A stretch of DNA of 64,000 bases, from positions 992,001 through 1,056,000 of the forward strand of contig NZ_BCAG01000003.1 in the NCBI RefSeq assembly GCF_001293685.1, written 5' to 3'. Positions within the stretch are counted from its first letter, which is position 1. The number at the start of each line of letters is the position of its first letter. Below the pieces are notes generated by a model. That model saw only the letters and a list, made by a program, of their open reading frames with translations, made no database searches and was not told the origin of the DNA. Below, piece by piece: positions 9,920 to 19,270 of this stretch. The position numbers were made by a program, and so were the translations under genes. This DNA is from Desulfatitalea tepidiphila (GTDB lineage Bacteria; Desulfobacterota; Desulfobacteria; Desulfobacterales; Desulfosarcinaceae).

Positions 9920-9996
9920 TGGTGGGCCGTGTTGGAATCGAACCAACAACCTACTGATTAAGAGTCAGGTGCTCTGCCTAGTTGAGCTAACGGCCC
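9920..9996 (-). tRNA. tRNA-Lys (anticodon CTT)
   Basis: The minus strand folds as a cloverleaf: acceptor GGGCCGT/ACGGCCC, D stem GCTC/GAGC, anticodon loop CTCTTAA (anticodon CTT), T arm GTTGG-TTCGATT-CCAAC, and encoded CCA. One weak C-T pair closes the anticodon stem. Confidence 0.95.
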
Positions 9997-10013
9997 GTTT
10001 TTCGTACCGGGGC

Positions 10014-10042
10014 TTGGTAACAGGTCTGGCACCTGTTGTCAA
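10014..10042 (-). promoter_or_regulatory. Promoter of tRNA-Lys with palindrome in the spacer
   Basis: On the minus strand TTGACA (10042-10037), a 17-bp spacer, then TACCAA (10019-10014), ending about 18 bp before the tRNA. The spacer is itself an inverted repeat, ACAGGT-N5-ACCTGT, which could be an operator or part of the terminator of the upstream gene. Confidence 0.45.
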
Positions 10043-10072
10043 CGGTTTTCCAGAATCCAATGGCGCTGCGGG

Positions 10073-10822
10073 TTATTGCTGCCAATGGCGCTCTTTTTCC
10101 TTGCGAGCCATTCGCCGTTGTTTTTTCCGATCCATTTGATCCCGGTGCTGTTGCCGCTTCCTGGCCTGCTGGGCAACCGGATCGGATTGAGGATCCATAA
10201 AAAAGCTGCCGGGCGTTTCATTGCGTTGCATCGCTTGCTGGGGCCGAGCCCGTGCAATATCTGGCTGCTCCTTTGGCAGTGGCGGGCCGCTGAAGGTGGC
10301 GGGTTCAATGCGGTCGGCCAGATAAAGCCTTTCACCGAATTGGCGGAAAAACGAACCGGCGCTTGCGGCCTTGGCTGTTTGAACGGTGAGCAGGATTGGA
10401 TCGTTATCTATTCTTTTTCCGATTCTCATGGCCATGGAGAGGTCGGTTGACAACAAAATAAATGGTTGGCCGGCAGGAAGAATGCCATTTTCATGCGTCC
10501 ATCGGTAGGCGCGACGCCGAATCGCCGTGTGAAGAAGCTTGGGCAGTGTATCGGGTACCATAAGAGCAGGCATGCAGTCCCTTTGGCGAGCACGGATAAG
10601 CGGGCCGTTGATTTCAAGCTTGGCCGGCTGTGTCAGCAACAACAGCGTGTCGATATGGGATTGACGGATGTGTTTCCATCCAACCTCTTCATGCAGGGCT
10701 TGAAGCAGTGACTTGATCTTGAAATATCCTTCGGCATCGGGCAATAGGCCAAATTCGTCCGGATGCCTGGAAAGTACGTACAACAGGAATTTTTCAAGCT
10801 TGACGATCTCCTTCGGTACCAT
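10073..10822 (-). CDS. kptA: RNA 2'-phosphotransferase, Tpt1/KptA-like
   Basis: 249 aa. Family enzymes move an internal RNA 2'-phosphate to NAD+. KptA-like features: N-terminal LSRHPDEFGLLPDAEGYFKI (the Arg-His pair), IRARQRD at the RAxQGH position, and the Tpt1 C-lobe around RAYRWTHENGILPAGQPFILLSTD. The canonical Gly-His of RAxQGH is replaced by Arg-Asp. After about residue 190 there is a basic, Gln/Arg/Lys-rich tail ending in QRRMARKEKERHWQQ, perhaps RNA-binding. Its bacterial role is unclear. Confidence 0.75.
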   Translation of the reverse strand: MVPKEIVKLEKFLLYVLSRHPDEFGLLPDAEGYFKIKSLLQALHEEVGWKHIRQSHIDTLLLLTQPAKLEINGPLIRARQRDCMPALMVPDTLPKLLHTAIRRRAYRWTHENGILPAGQPFILLSTDLSMAMRIGKRIDNDPILLTVQTAKAASAGSFFRQFGERLYLADRIEPATFSGPPLPKEQPDIARARPQQAMQRNETPGSFFMDPQSDPVAQQARKRQQHRDQMDRKKQRRMARKEKERHWQQ

Positions 10823-11065
10823 TGGCGTATCTTTCCCTGTTGGTGTTGAGGTTTGATGGCCTGCGGACTCAGGACATTGTCTCGTGGCCGTTTTTTATTC
10901 GCGGCTGTGTAGTGGTCCAACATATGGCGATGTTGCCTTGACCCCCATCACACGGTCTGATATTTTTGCGCTTCTCGTAAAGGATGTCAAACCTGCAAGG
11001 GAGATGCTTCGAAACCGCGGCAAGATTCCTGGGACTCTTCCAATGGATAAATGAAAGGAACGCCA

Positions 11066-12364
11066 ATGAAGTACACCACCTCACAACGCTTGTTCGACCG
11101 GGCAAAGGAACTGATCCCCGGGGGGGTGAACAGCCCGGTCCGTGCCTGTCGTTCCGTGGGTGCCAATCCGCTTTTCATTCGCCGTGCCGAAGGCAGTCGA
11201 ATATTCGATGTGGATGGCAATGGTTACATTGATTATGTCGGTTCCTGGGGTCCAATGATTCTTGGACATCGTCACCCCGCGGTGATCGAGGCGCTGACTG
11301 CTGCCTTGGCCAATGGCACCAGTTATGGTGCTCCGACCGAACTCGAAGTCGAGATGGCTCAGTTGATCATCGATGCCGTACCTTCGGTAGAGATGGTGCG
11401 TATGGTCAATTCCGGTACCGAGGCAACCATGAGTGCGATCCGATTGGCCCGCGCTGCCACGGGGCGCGATTTGATCGTCAAGTTCGATGGTTGCTACCAT
11501 GGCCATGCCGACAGCCTGCTGGTCGAAGCCGGGTCGGGAGTGGCGACCCTGGCCATTGCGGGCAGTCCCGGGGTGCCCGAATCTTTTGTTTCACACACGG
11601 TTTCCATCGCTTACAACGATAGCGAGGCGGTCCGACAAGTCATGGCGGCCAAGGGGGATAAGATCGCAGCGGTGATCGTAGAAGCGGTGGCCGGCAATAT
11701 GGGCCTTGTCCCACCCGTGGAAGGGTTCCTTAAAACACTGCGGCAGGAATGCGACCGAAGTGGGAGTGTGTTGATATTCGACGAGGTGATGACCGGTTTT
11801 CGAGTCGCTTATGGTGGCGCCCAAAGCCTGTACGGAATAAAACCCGATCTGACCTGTTTTGGAAAAATTATCGGTGGCGGGTTGCCTGTCGGTGCATACG
11901 GCGGGCGACGCGACCTCATGACCCAGATGGCACCGCAGGGCCCGGTGTATCAGGCCGGCACGCTTTCGGGTAACCCGCTTGCCATGGCTGCCGGTATCGC
12001 CGGGATGCGAGAGTTGGGCAAACCCGGCTTTTATGAAGCCTTGGGAGAAAAAGCCAGCCGGTTGATTCAAGGGCTGGGGGCAGCCGCCAAAAAATATGAC
12101 ATTGCGGTCTCGATCGCGAACGTTGGATCGATGCTCGGTCTGTTTTTTGTCGATACCCCAGTGAGGAACTTCGAGGATGCCAAGCGGTCAAATTTAGACA
12201 GGTTTTCTGCCTACTATCGCATCATGCTGGAGAACGGGATTTACCTGGCACCGTCCCAGTTCGAGGCATTGTTTGTTTCCGCTGCACACGAAGAGAGTGA
12301 TATCGAGGCGACCCTTCGAGCCGCGGAGGCGGCATTCAAGCGGCTGAGCGATAAGCAGCAATAG
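11066..12364 (+). CDS. hemL: Glutamate-1-semialdehyde 2,1-aminomutase
   Basis: 432 aa PLP enzyme making 5-aminolevulinate in the C5 heme/tetrapyrrole pathway. Motifs: ELIPGGVNSPVRA near the N-terminus, NSGTEATMSAIRLARA, LIFDEVMTGFRVAYGGAQ, and the PLP-lysine region TCFGKIIGGGLPVGAYGG. The start at 11066 is chosen because AAAGGAA lies 5-6 nt upstream; an in-frame ATG at 11051 has a poor ribosome binding site. Confidence 0.97.
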   Translation: MKYTTSQRLFDRAKELIPGGVNSPVRACRSVGANPLFIRRAEGSRIFDVDGNGYIDYVGSWGPMILGHRHPAVIEALTAALANGTSYGAPTELEVEMAQLIIDAVPSVEMVRMVNSGTEATMSAIRLARAATGRDLIVKFDGCYHGHADSLLVEAGSGVATLAIAGSPGVPESFVSHTVSIAYNDSEAVRQVMAAKGDKIAAVIVEAVAGNMGLVPPVEGFLKTLRQECDRSGSVLIFDEVMTGFRVAYGGAQSLYGIKPDLTCFGKIIGGGLPVGAYGGRRDLMTQMAPQGPVYQAGTLSGNPLAMAAGIAGMRELGKPGFYEALGEKASRLIQGLGAAAKKYDIAVSIANVGSMLGLFFVDTPVRNFEDAKRSNLDRFSAYYRIMLENGIYLAPSQFEALFVSAAHEESDIEATLRAAEAAFKRLSDKQQ

Positions 12365-12418
12365 CACAGCCGGTTCGCGGCTGAATTCGGGGGAGGGGCG
12401 ATTTGACGATCGTTTTTA

Positions 12419-12736
12419 TTAAAATCGATACTTACAAAGAATCCAAGGGGCAAGATTCACTTTCAAGGGGTCCGGGGCGAATGCATCCGTATTGAGATCC
12501 TCTTTTTCGTACCACAGCCATTGTAGATCGAGATTAATCGCATACCGATCGGATAGTCGAATATCCATATTCTCCTGGGCTGTCAGATCTTCCAGGGAAA
12601 TGACAAATTCCCTGGCCTGGTTTCCAGGTCCTCTAACATGAATTCGAGCCATTTGAGGGACCGAGTAAAACGACGAACAGCCAACCAGTGCCCATATCAG
12701 GCTGAGTGCGATCACGACGGTGAGTCGTTTTTTCAT
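12419..12736 (-). CDS. Small predicted lipoprotein
   Basis: 105 aa. It begins MKKRLTVVIALSLIWALVGC: a basic n-region, hydrophobic core and lipobox LVGC, so it is probably lipidated at that Cys. The start at 12736 has GGAGAAC upstream; a longer in-frame ATG at 12772 does not fit a signal peptide. The mature part is short with no domain I recognise. It lies 32 bp downstream of the M23 peptidase gene and is probably cotranscribed. It converges on hemL; between them is only a weak CAGCCG/CGGCTG hairpin (12367-12383). Confidence 0.8.
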   Translation of the reverse strand: MKKRLTVVIALSLIWALVGCSSFYSVPQMARIHVRGPGNQAREFVISLEDLTAQENMDIRLSDRYAINLDLQWLWYEKEDLNTDAFAPDPLKVNLAPWILCKYRF

Positions 12737-12768
12737 CGGCGTTCTCCATTTTTCTTCAAAGGCCGATA

Positions 12769-13701
12769 TCAATCCAGGATGTAATGCATCGGATTCACGG
12801 GGACACCATTCAAGTGGACTTCGTAATGCACGTGGGGGCCGGTGCTGCGGCCGGTGTTTCCCATCAATGCTATGGTCTCTCCGCGCTTAACGCGCTCCCC
12901 TTTCTTTTTTAACATTTTGTGCAGGTGGCCATAGCGAGTGAGCATGCCATAACCGTGATCGATCGTGATCATGTTGCCTATCAGCCATTTTTCCTGGGCG
13001 TAAGTGATGACACCATCAGCTGGGGCGATGATCGGCGTGTCTTGATGGTTGGCGATGTCAATGCCTTTGTGAAATTCGCGGCGACCGGTAAATGGTGATA
13101 CGCGATAGCCGAAATCCGAGGATACCCATCCTTTGGCCGGACGCAGCGATGGTGTGGACGCCAGCAGGTTGCGTTTGCTTTTCAGAGACTTGAGCAGGGT
13201 TTCAAAACTGTTCTGTTGAACAGCAGACGCTTGATTGACCTGGTTGATGTGGGTATGCATGTCGCGTACGAGACTGTCGTGACCCTCTTTGAGGGGTAAA
13301 TCGGTGTCCAGATCGTCTGGCATGGAGCCGCCGATGGCAAAAAGGGAGGCCTGATCGGCTTTGTGTTCGAGGTTTGCCAGGATGCGAATCTTGCTTTCGA
13401 ACTCATTGAGTGAAATGAGGTTGGCTTTCAATTCGTTGATATTTTGAGCAAATGTCTGCAGTTGTTTGCGCTGGCTCTCGATGTCAGCCCTTTGTCGCAT
13501 GATTTGAGATTGCATCTGCTCTTTTTCGGCAACCGATCGATAGAGCCGGGTATAGTGGTATCCACCCGCAGCGATAGCCGATATGGTGATACACACGGTT
13601 GCAACGAGCGCGGCCATGAGGCGTTTGGAAACGACCCTTTCGCGAACAGGGCTGCCTTTGTCGTCGATTACCAGGACTGTGTAATGTTTGCTCATGTGCA
13701 T
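12769..13701 (-). CDS. M23 family metallopeptidase, membrane-anchored
   Basis: 310 aa. Residues 25-48 or so form a transmembrane helix (LMAALVATVCITISAIAAGG), then a coiled coil (about 55-115), then a LytM/M23 peptidoglycan endopeptidase domain. Zn ligands are visible in EFHKGIDIANH and HVHYEVHLNG. Likely a periplasmic murein hydrolase or hydrolase activator. A second Met three residues in (13695) is an equally plausible start; neither has a strong ribosome binding site. Confidence 0.92.
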   Translation of the reverse strand: MHMSKHYTVLVIDDKGSPVRERVVSKRLMAALVATVCITISAIAAGGYHYTRLYRSVAEKEQMQSQIMRQRADIESQRKQLQTFAQNINELKANLISLNEFESKIRILANLEHKADQASLFAIGGSMPDDLDTDLPLKEGHDSLVRDMHTHINQVNQASAVQQNSFETLLKSLKSKRNLLASTPSLRPAKGWVSSDFGYRVSPFTGRREFHKGIDIANHQDTPIIAPADGVITYAQEKWLIGNMITIDHGYGMLTRYGHLHKMLKKKGERVKRGETIALMGNTGRSTGPHVHYEVHLNGVPVNPMHYILD

Positions 13702-14181
13702 ATCGTTTGTTGTCTGTCTACTTTTGGTTAATCGCTTTATGTTTTATTGGACATTCACGCCAAAATCTTTATTAAAAATTATATGACTCGATGGAGTGGT
13801 GCCGCCCCCATTGGATCTACATTTCATTTTGAACTTGTTGTTAAGCCATTTGCACTTCATCAACGCCCTTCCTGTTTGACCGATTCAGACCCATGCAATA
13901 ACAATGCCTTCCTCATGAGATGAGCGGGGCAGGCGAATATCCGGCAGGGCAGATAATAGTGTCGTTTTGAAATTTGAAGGCCTGAATCGTTCATAGACAC
14001 GGCTTCAGACTGACCTGCGGACTTGAATTGGAAAGGCCACACGATAAAGTTTTAGGGTCCAGGCGGGAGTGGGCGGAGCGACCCGCTGTGACGATTTTCG
14101 GCAAATGGAATGCCGATGATTGTCAATGCGTTGGCCGGGATGTCATTTTTCCGGGTGGGGTTGGCGGTAATTGGCTATGGA
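13702..14181. other. Intergenic region, no gene seen
   Basis: 480 bp between the M23 peptidase start and the end of the sigma-54 activator. Short open frames occur but none has a ribosome binding site or recognisable product, and no clear terminator was seen. Confidence 0.4.
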
Positions 14182-15687
14182 TCAGATATCCCTCACATCA
14201 AATTTAGAGATCAGACGGGAGAGGTAGGTCCTCTGTATGTCCATCAATTTTGCGGCCTTGCTGCGATTGCCGCTCGTATGTTTCAGGTTGAGGACGATGA
14301 ATTCCTTTTTGAACTGGTTCAGGGCTTCTTCTAAAGTAAGGCCCACTTGCAGGCCCGGGTAGTTGGTTCGCGTCGAACTGATGGGCAAATCCTCGGGCAG
14401 GATCTCTTTGCCATTTCCCATGACCACGGCACGCTCAATGGCATTTCGCAATTCCCGGATGTTACCGGGCCAATCGTAATGAACCATTTTATCCATGGCC
14501 GCACTGGATATCTTGAGGTTGGGGGTGACGGTTTCTTCTTTGAAAATGGAAAGAAAATGGTTGGCGAGCAGGGGGATGTCCTCTTTGCGTTCACGCAGGG
14601 TCGGCATGTTGATTTGGACGACGTTGAGGCGGTAGTATAAATCTTCGCGGAATTTGCCGTTGGCCACCTCTTCGTCCAGCTTTTTGTTGGTCGCCGAAAG
14701 CACCCGCACATCTACGCTGATGGGGATGTTGCCGCCGACTCGATAAAAATTTCCTTCCTGCAGCACCCGAAGCAATTTGGCCTGCATGCCGGGCGTCATT
14801 TCACCGATTTCATCCAAGAATATGGTCCCCTCGTGCGCCAGTTCAAATTTACCGATTTTTCGCGCCACAGCGCCGGTGAAGGCCCCTTTTTCATGGCCGA
14901 ACAACTCATCTTCCAACAAGGTCTCGGGCATGGCTGCGCAGTTGAGTACCACAAGAGGCTTGTCCTTGCGCGGGCCTGCGCGGTGGATGAGGCGGGCCAG
15001 CAGCTCTTTGCCGGTGCCGCTTTCACCGAGTATCAAGGCACTGGCCTTGGAGTTGGCAACTTTGAGACCGTCGGCGATGACTTTTTCCAGTGCAGCGCTT
15101 TTGCCGACCATTTCATGGCGGACCTGCAGTTCCTGCTTCAGGTCCTGGATCTCCCGCTTGACTTCTTGAAGGTTTTGGGCCTGCCCGAGCGCAAGGGCTG
15201 CCAAGGCGGCGAACTCTTCAATCAGTTCGAGATCGTTTTCACCGATGGGCCTACCATCCTCCTTGTCTATGATTTGCATCACGCCAATGATATGGCTATC
15301 CCTTTTGAGTGGCACACACGCGATCGACTGGGTTTCAAAACGTATCGATTCGCTGATTTCCTTGAACCAGCGCGGATCGTTACGCACATCGGCGATTAAC
15401 AGGGGCTTTCCTGTTTCGGCCACATGCCCTGCAATCCCCTGGCCCATCTTGACACGGTACTCTTTGACCTCCCTCTTCTTTTCCCCGGTGGCCACTTGAA
15501 AGAAAAGCGTATTGGATTTACGATCCACCAGCAGTAAAGAGGCCGCTTTTGCTTTCAGGACCCGGGCTGCGGATTCAATGATAAGCTCCAATAGCTTGTC
15601 CAAATCCTGCACCGAAGAAACCCATGTGGATATTTCTTTCAGGTGGGAGATAAGGGACGCATCACTCGATGAAATTTTTTTGGCCAT
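14182..15687 (-). CDS. GAF-domain sigma-54-dependent transcriptional activator
   Basis: 501 aa with a NifA-like layout: GAF sensor (about 15-170), AAA+ domain with Walker A GESGTGKE and the sigma-54 contact loop GAFTGA, then a Fis-type helix-turn-helix at the C-terminus ([20 protein letters not shown]). The GAF ligand is unknown. No adjacent target operon is evident. Confidence 0.94.
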   Translation of the reverse strand: MAKKISSSDASLISHLKEISTWVSSVQDLDKLLELIIESAARVLKAKAASLLLVDRKSNTLFFQVATGEKKREVKEYRVKMGQGIAGHVAETGKPLLIADVRNDPRWFKEISESIRFETQSIACVPLKRDSHIIGVMQIIDKEDGRPIGENDLELIEEFAALAALALGQAQNLQEVKREIQDLKQELQVRHEMVGKSAALEKVIADGLKVANSKASALILGESGTGKELLARLIHRAGPRKDKPLVVLNCAAMPETLLEDELFGHEKGAFTGAVARKIGKFELAHEGTIFLDEIGEMTPGMQAKLLRVLQEGNFYRVGGNIPISVDVRVLSATNKKLDEEVANGKFREDLYYRLNVVQINMPTLRERKEDIPLLANHFLSIFKEETVTPNLKISSAAMDKMVHYDWPGNIRELRNAIERAVVMGNGKEILPEDLPISSTRTNYPGLQVGLTLEEALNQFKKEFIVLNLKHTSGNRSKAAKLMDIQRTYLSRLISKFDVRDI

Positions 15688-16068
15688 GGTCGTTTATACC
15701 AAAAATTGTTTCGTCCATCCAAAGGTTGTAAGGTCGAACCAGGGAAGACCAGTGTCGGAATATGGCAGCCTGCATTGTTTGAGAAACTTGACGTATCATA
15801 ACCAAGAAGAGGATGAGTGTCAAATCAAACTCTGGAAATTATATGTAAAATTTCAAAAGTTGATTCACCGCGGGGGCGTCCCAGCCGTCCATGGGAACGG
15901 TCGGGTTTTTTAAGGAAGCATGGATGGACTGTATAATAGATATTGATGTCGAATCTGATAGACGACGATATCCCCAGCGCTATTGTTCTTTTAAGGGTTA
16001 TCCTTTATGAAAGATGAAACGGTGTGCCCAAAAACCTTCAAATCAATTGCCCAAAAAGGATGGCGATA
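15688..16068. other. Divergent intergenic region upstream of mpl
   Basis: 380 bp between the divergent sigma-54 activator and mpl. A perfect TATAAT lies at 15932-15937 on the plus strand, with only a weak -35 (TTTAAG) 17 bp upstream; it could drive mpl with a leader of about 125 nt. Nothing else is recognisable. Confidence 0.35.
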
Positions 16069-17493
16069 ATGCCTTCGCAACCTGCAATCCGTTCGTATGA
16101 AACCATCCGTCACATTCATTTAATTGCCGTTTGTGGTACGGCTATGGGAGCCTTGGCCTGCATGCTCAAAGAGATGGGATATGCAGTGACCGGGTCTGAC
16201 CAGCATGTCTATCCACCTATGAGTGATTTTCTTAGAGCGAAGGACATTGCCATCTTCGAGGGGTTCAGCGGACGGAACCTTGAACAGCGGCCGGACCTGG
16301 TCGTGGTGGGCAATGCCGTATCCAGGGAAAACCCGGAAGTGCAGGCCATGTATCAGTTGAATCTGGCCTATTGCTCCATGCCCCAGGCGATCAATCGGTT
16401 TGCGGCCGCCGGCAAGAAACAGATCGTCATTACCGGGACACACGGCAAGACCACCACATCGTCCTTTATTGCCTGGCTCCTGCATTGTGCGCGCCTGGAC
16501 CCATCGTTTCTCATCGGTGGACTGCTTGCTGATTTTCAAAGTAATTATAAGGTGGGCAGCGGTGATTGGATGGTTCTGGAAGGGGATGAATACGACACCG
16601 CGTTTTTTGACAAGGGGCCGAAATTTTTGCACTATACACCCGAATTCGCAGTTCTGACCAGCATCGAATTCGATCATGCCGATATCTATTCTGATTTGGA
16701 TCATGTGAAGCAGGCTTTCGAGGCATTTTTAAAGAGACTCACATCTACGAGCAGCCTTGTGGCTTATGATTCGGATCACAACGTGGCCGAACTGATGCCG
16801 GGTACCGCTGCGCAGGTCGTGACATATGGCAACGATCCGAAATCGGCATGGCGCCTGGGGCGCGTGGATATCCAGCCGCCCTATACACTTTTCGAAACCT
16901 ATCACCATGGAGAACATTTCGCCGACTTCAAGACCCGCATGATCGGCAGGCATAATCTGGGAAATCTTCTTGCTGGTATCGCCATTGGAGAGCGCATGGC
17001 CATCGATACCGCGGTCATCTCGCAAGCAGTAGAGAGTTTTAAGGGGGTTCGCCGCCGCCAGGAAGTCCGCGGCGTCAAAAACCACATCGTGGTGATCGAT
17101 GATTTTGCCCACCACCCCACGGCAGTCATGGCGACCCTAGAGGCCGTTAAATCTTTTTATGGCTCCCGGCGGCTGATGGCCCTTTTCGAACCTCGAACCA
17201 ACACCAGTCGGCGAAACGTTTTTCAATCGATCTATCCCTCCTGCTTCGATGCGGCCGACCTGATTTGTATCCGGCAGGCGCCGTTGCTCGAAAAAATTCC
17301 TGAAGATCAGCGTTTTTCCTCCATGCGCCTGGTCGAAGACATCAAGAAACGGGGTGGGGACGCCCATTTTTTCGAGGATACCGACGGTATCATTTCGTTC
17401 GTCGTGAGCAAGGCCCAACCCGGAGATGTCATCCTTGTCATGTCCAACGGCGGCTTCGACAACATCCATCAAAGGTTGCTGGAATCGTTGTAA
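16069..17493 (+). CDS. mpl: UDP-N-acetylmuramate:tripeptide ligase Mpl
   Basis: 474 aa Mur-ligase family enzyme that ligates recycled L-Ala-gamma-D-Glu-meso-DAP to UDP-MurNAc. Motifs: N-terminal IHLIAVCGTAMGALACMLKEMG, the ATP loop ITGTHGKTTTSS, EGDEYDTAFFDKGPKFLHY and the C-terminal IDDFAHHPTAV. The ATG at 16069 has AAGGA 8 nt upstream; in-frame ATGs at 16024 and 16060 are less well placed. Confidence 0.94.
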   Translation: MPSQPAIRSYETIRHIHLIAVCGTAMGALACMLKEMGYAVTGSDQHVYPPMSDFLRAKDIAIFEGFSGRNLEQRPDLVVVGNAVSRENPEVQAMYQLNLAYCSMPQAINRFAAAGKKQIVITGTHGKTTTSSFIAWLLHCARLDPSFLIGGLLADFQSNYKVGSGDWMVLEGDEYDTAFFDKGPKFLHYTPEFAVLTSIEFDHADIYSDLDHVKQAFEAFLKRLTSTSSLVAYDSDHNVAELMPGTAAQVVTYGNDPKSAWRLGRVDIQPPYTLFETYHHGEHFADFKTRMIGRHNLGNLLAGIAIGERMAIDTAVISQAVESFKGVRRRQEVRGVKNHIVVIDDFAHHPTAVMATLEAVKSFYGSRRLMALFEPRTNTSRRNVFQSIYPSCFDAADLICIRQAPLLEKIPEDQRFSSMRLVEDIKKRGGDAHFFEDTDGIISFVVSKAQPGDVILVMSNGGFDNIHQRLLESL

Positions 17494-17602
17494 ATCCGCT
17501 CGCCAGGACCTGTCGAAGGTGCATTTGCCCGCAAGTCGGATCTGCATCGTCGAGATCACCTCCGGCTGATCATCCGTCATCGATCGGTTCTTTCGCTTGA
17601 CA

Positions 17603-17648
17603 TTGACACATTTTTACGGTTAACCCACCAATGCTCTAAGGTTAACAA
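17603..17648 (+). promoter_or_regulatory. BirA-type operator overlapping a birA promoter
   Basis: Two inverted half-sites, CGGTTAACC (17617-17625) and GGTTAACAA (17640-17648), are separated by 14 bp and match each other at 7 of 9 positions. This is the spacing of the known BirA operator (TTGTAAACC-N14/15-GGTTTACAA type). A TTGACA at 17603-17608 puts the operator across the promoter. It would let BirA repress its own birA-bioY-bioMN operon when biotin is plentiful. Confidence 0.7.
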
Positions 17649-17729
17649 CATAGGGGCCCCCTGGTCGCAAGCACGATTCTCGATCAGGGAAGGTTGACAG
17701 ACGCGTAAATATAAGAAGGACGACTCCAG

Positions 17730-18674
17730 ATGAAAGCAGAAATCCTCGACATGCTCAGTCAATCCGAAGAGCCGGTTTCAGGGGAAAGACTCAGCACCGC
17801 GCTTGATGTATCCCGTGTCGCTGTCTGGAAACACATTCGTCAACTTCAAGAATCAGGCTACGATATCCAGGCAAGTCCGAAAGGCTACCGATTGTATTCC
17901 GCCCCGGACACCCCATTTCCATGGGCGTTCGGTCCGCTTGCAGAACGGCTTCATTACTACCCGGAAGTGACCTCAACCATGGATAAGGCCATGGAGCTGG
18001 CCCAATCCGGGTGCCCTGCCTTTACCGTGGTCGTGGCCGAAAGGCAATCCAAGGGCAGGGGACGCCTGAGCCGAACATGGCAATCCTCCGCAGGCGGCCT
18101 CTATTTCACATTGGTATTAAGGCCAGATATATCTCCGGAAAAGAGTCCGCTGTTGAATCTGGCGGCGGCGGTGGATCTGTCCACGGCGATCGAAAATCTT
18201 TACGGCATTCATTGCGGGCTTAAGTGGCCCAACGATCTTCTGGTCGATGAGCGCAAACTGGCAGGGATTCTATCGGTCATGTCGGCGGAGTCCGACCGCG
18301 TCGAGTTTGTCAATATCGGCATCGGTGTCAATGTTCACAACGATACCCGTAAGGTTCAACCGCCGGCGGTGTCGATTTCGCGCCTTACCAAACTGCGGGT
18401 TTCAAGAACGGATATTCTGAAAGCCTTTTGGGAAAGGTTCGAGCGGCGCCTTTGCCAACAGCAATTGGATCGCGTCATTGACGAATGGCGACAGAAAACC
18501 ATCACCCTGGGCCGATGGGTGAAGGTGCAAACCATTCATGACACCATCGAAGGGCGGGCCGTTGATCTGGAAGAGACGGGTGCTTTGATTTTGGAGACCG
18601 ATGACGGTCAGCGCAAAACGGTCGTATACGGCGATTGCTTTCATCAAGGTCATGCACGTGGCCAAAACAATTGA
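17730..18674 (+). CDS. birA: Bifunctional biotin ligase / biotin operon repressor
   Basis: 314 aa. An N-terminal winged helix (about 1-60, SGERLSTALDVSRVAVWKHI) is followed by the ligase domain with the biotinyl-AMP loop GRGRLSRTW and GLKWPNDLLVDERKLAGIL, then the small C-terminal domain. The DNA-binding domain together with the upstream operator implies a regulatory class II BirA. AAGGA lies about 10 nt before the ATG. It is first of the biotin uptake operon. Confidence 0.96.
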   Translation: MKAEILDMLSQSEEPVSGERLSTALDVSRVAVWKHIRQLQESGYDIQASPKGYRLYSAPDTPFPWAFGPLAERLHYYPEVTSTMDKAMELAQSGCPAFTVVVAERQSKGRGRLSRTWQSSAGGLYFTLVLRPDISPEKSPLLNLAAAVDLSTAIENLYGIHCGLKWPNDLLVDERKLAGILSVMSAESDRVEFVNIGIGVNVHNDTRKVQPPAVSISRLTKLRVSRTDILKAFWERFERRLCQQQLDRVIDEWRQKTITLGRWVKVQTIHDTIEGRAVDLEETGALILETDDGQRKTVVYGDCFHQGHARGQNN

Positions 18675-18683
18675 GGGGCAGTG

Positions 18684-19268
18684 ATGAACGACGATCTTTC
18701 CATTCGCAGGCTGGTCTTTGCGGCCATGATGGCGGCGATGATTTCCGTCGGGGCATATCTGGCAATCCCCATCGGACCGGTCCCCATCGTGTTACAGAAC
18801 CTGTTCGTGCTGGTCGCCGGACTGTTGCTGGGCAGTCGCTGGGCTGCGATCAGCGTCGGCGTCTATTTGCTGGCGGGTGCATGCGGATTGCCCGTTTTTG
18901 CAGGCGGGACAGGTGGTATCGGCCGTCTGATCGGCCCCACCGGAGGATATCTGTTCGGCTTTTTGGGCGCTGCTTATATAGTTGGCCTGATCGCCGAACG
19001 TGCCAGTGGACGATTTTTTTTGGAAGTATCGGCAATGGTGGTCGGCTCTTTTGTCATCTATGCTTTTGGGGTGGCCTGGCTCAAACACGTCACCGGTATG
19101 ACATTGAGCCAAACCCTGGCGGTCGGTTGTTATCCTTTCATCCCTGGCGATGCCATTAAAATGGCCGTGGCGTTGCCCATTGCACGGACGGTCAGGCCGT
19201 TGATTCAAGGCTATTCGCCGAACTCTACCGGTCGATGGTTGAGCAAAACGGGAAACACGGACAATTGA
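18684..19268 (+). CDS. bioY: Biotin ECF transporter substrate-binding protein BioY
   Basis: 194 aa membrane protein with about six hydrophobic segments. BioY motifs: IPIGPVPIVLQNLFVLVAG and AGGTGGIGRLIGPTGGYL. The ATG at 18684 follows GAGGGG; a GTG directly before it is the alternative. It is followed by its ATPase and T component, so this is a dedicated BioMNY-type importer. Confidence 0.95.
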   Translation: MNDDLSIRRLVFAAMMAAMISVGAYLAIPIGPVPIVLQNLFVLVAGLLLGSRWAAISVGVYLLAGACGLPVFAGGTGGIGRLIGPTGGYLFGFLGAAYIVGLIAERASGRFFLEVSAMVVGSFVIYAFGVAWLKHVTGMTLSQTLAVGCYPFIPGDAIKMAVALPIARTVRPLIQGYSPNSTGRWLSKTGNTDN

Positions 19269-19270
19269 CG

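Noticed and set aside
13860-14042. 60-codon minus-strand frame between the M23 peptidase and sigma-54 activator
   Set aside because: No ribosome binding site and no recognisable protein features.
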